Assembly (NCBI GenBank): GCA_002256535.1
Contig: NMUJ01000004.1
Location: forward strand, 1-14,871
Length of the DNA: 14,871 nucleotides
Direction of reading: 5' to 3'
Source: Caldifarciminota bacterium 4484_18
GTDB lineage: Bacteria > Hydrothermota > UBA3073 > NMUJ01
The position numbers were made by a program, and so were the translations under genes. Below the pieces are notes generated by a model. That model saw nothing but the letters and a program-made list of their open reading frames with translations. It was not told where the DNA came from and did not search any database. Numbering within the stretch: the first letter of the stretch is position 1; every line of letters begins with the position of its first letter. This document shows positions 14,849 through 14,871 of this stretch, piece after piece.

Positions 14849-14871
14849 CCCGCATATCACCGTAGTATCAG

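Overview
The window looks like chromosomal DNA from an uncultured, deep-branching bacterium, perhaps of the FCB or WOR-3-like kind. The taxonomy is an inference from gene content (bactofilin, RNase Y with ZapA, a Lon-related AAA_32 protease, PPDK, a DUF885 protein) and is weak. Coding density is very high, Shine-Dalgarno sites of the GGAGGT type are clear, and no gap exceeds 182 bases. I see no tRNA, rRNA, CRISPR array, insertion sequence or phage gene.

Left block (1-5069, leftward): a tightly stacked operon of a Lon-related protease, a sugar-phosphate nucleotidyltransferase, a family 2 glycosyltransferase, a small orphan protein and a NatA-like ABC ATPase cut by the window edge. Three of the four junctions are ATGA overlaps and the fourth is TAA followed directly by ATG. 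The genes suggest surface-polysaccharide or envelope work joined to protein quality control.

Middle block (5197-7070, rightward): a membrane-anchored protein with a degenerate M23/LytM domain, a bactofilin, and a YmdB-like metallophosphoesterase that has lost one expected metal ligand. This reads as a cell-shape cluster.

Right block (13263 down to 7042, leftward): from a good sigma70-like promoter run a broken leuD, ppdK, an orphan probable lipoprotein, zapA, rny (RNase Y) and a canonical ymdB. The two YmdB-family paralogues converge and overlap by 29 bases, so the shape cluster and the division/RNA-decay cluster meet tail to tail with no terminator between them. The best terminator-like hairpin for the rightward strand is a perfect 22-base palindrome with a T-tract, 2.5 kb further on inside zapA.

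Right end (13446-14848, rightward): a DUF885 metallopeptidase-like gene, divergent from leuD, split into two frames. Both leuD and this gene appear to have lost an internal segment, with the same net -1 frame change. They are either two neighbouring pseudogenes or an assembly fault.

Nothing here is clearly a new system. The points most worth a second look are the convergent YmdB pair with its possible long antisense overlap, the two catalytically altered cell-shape proteins, and the twin broken genes.
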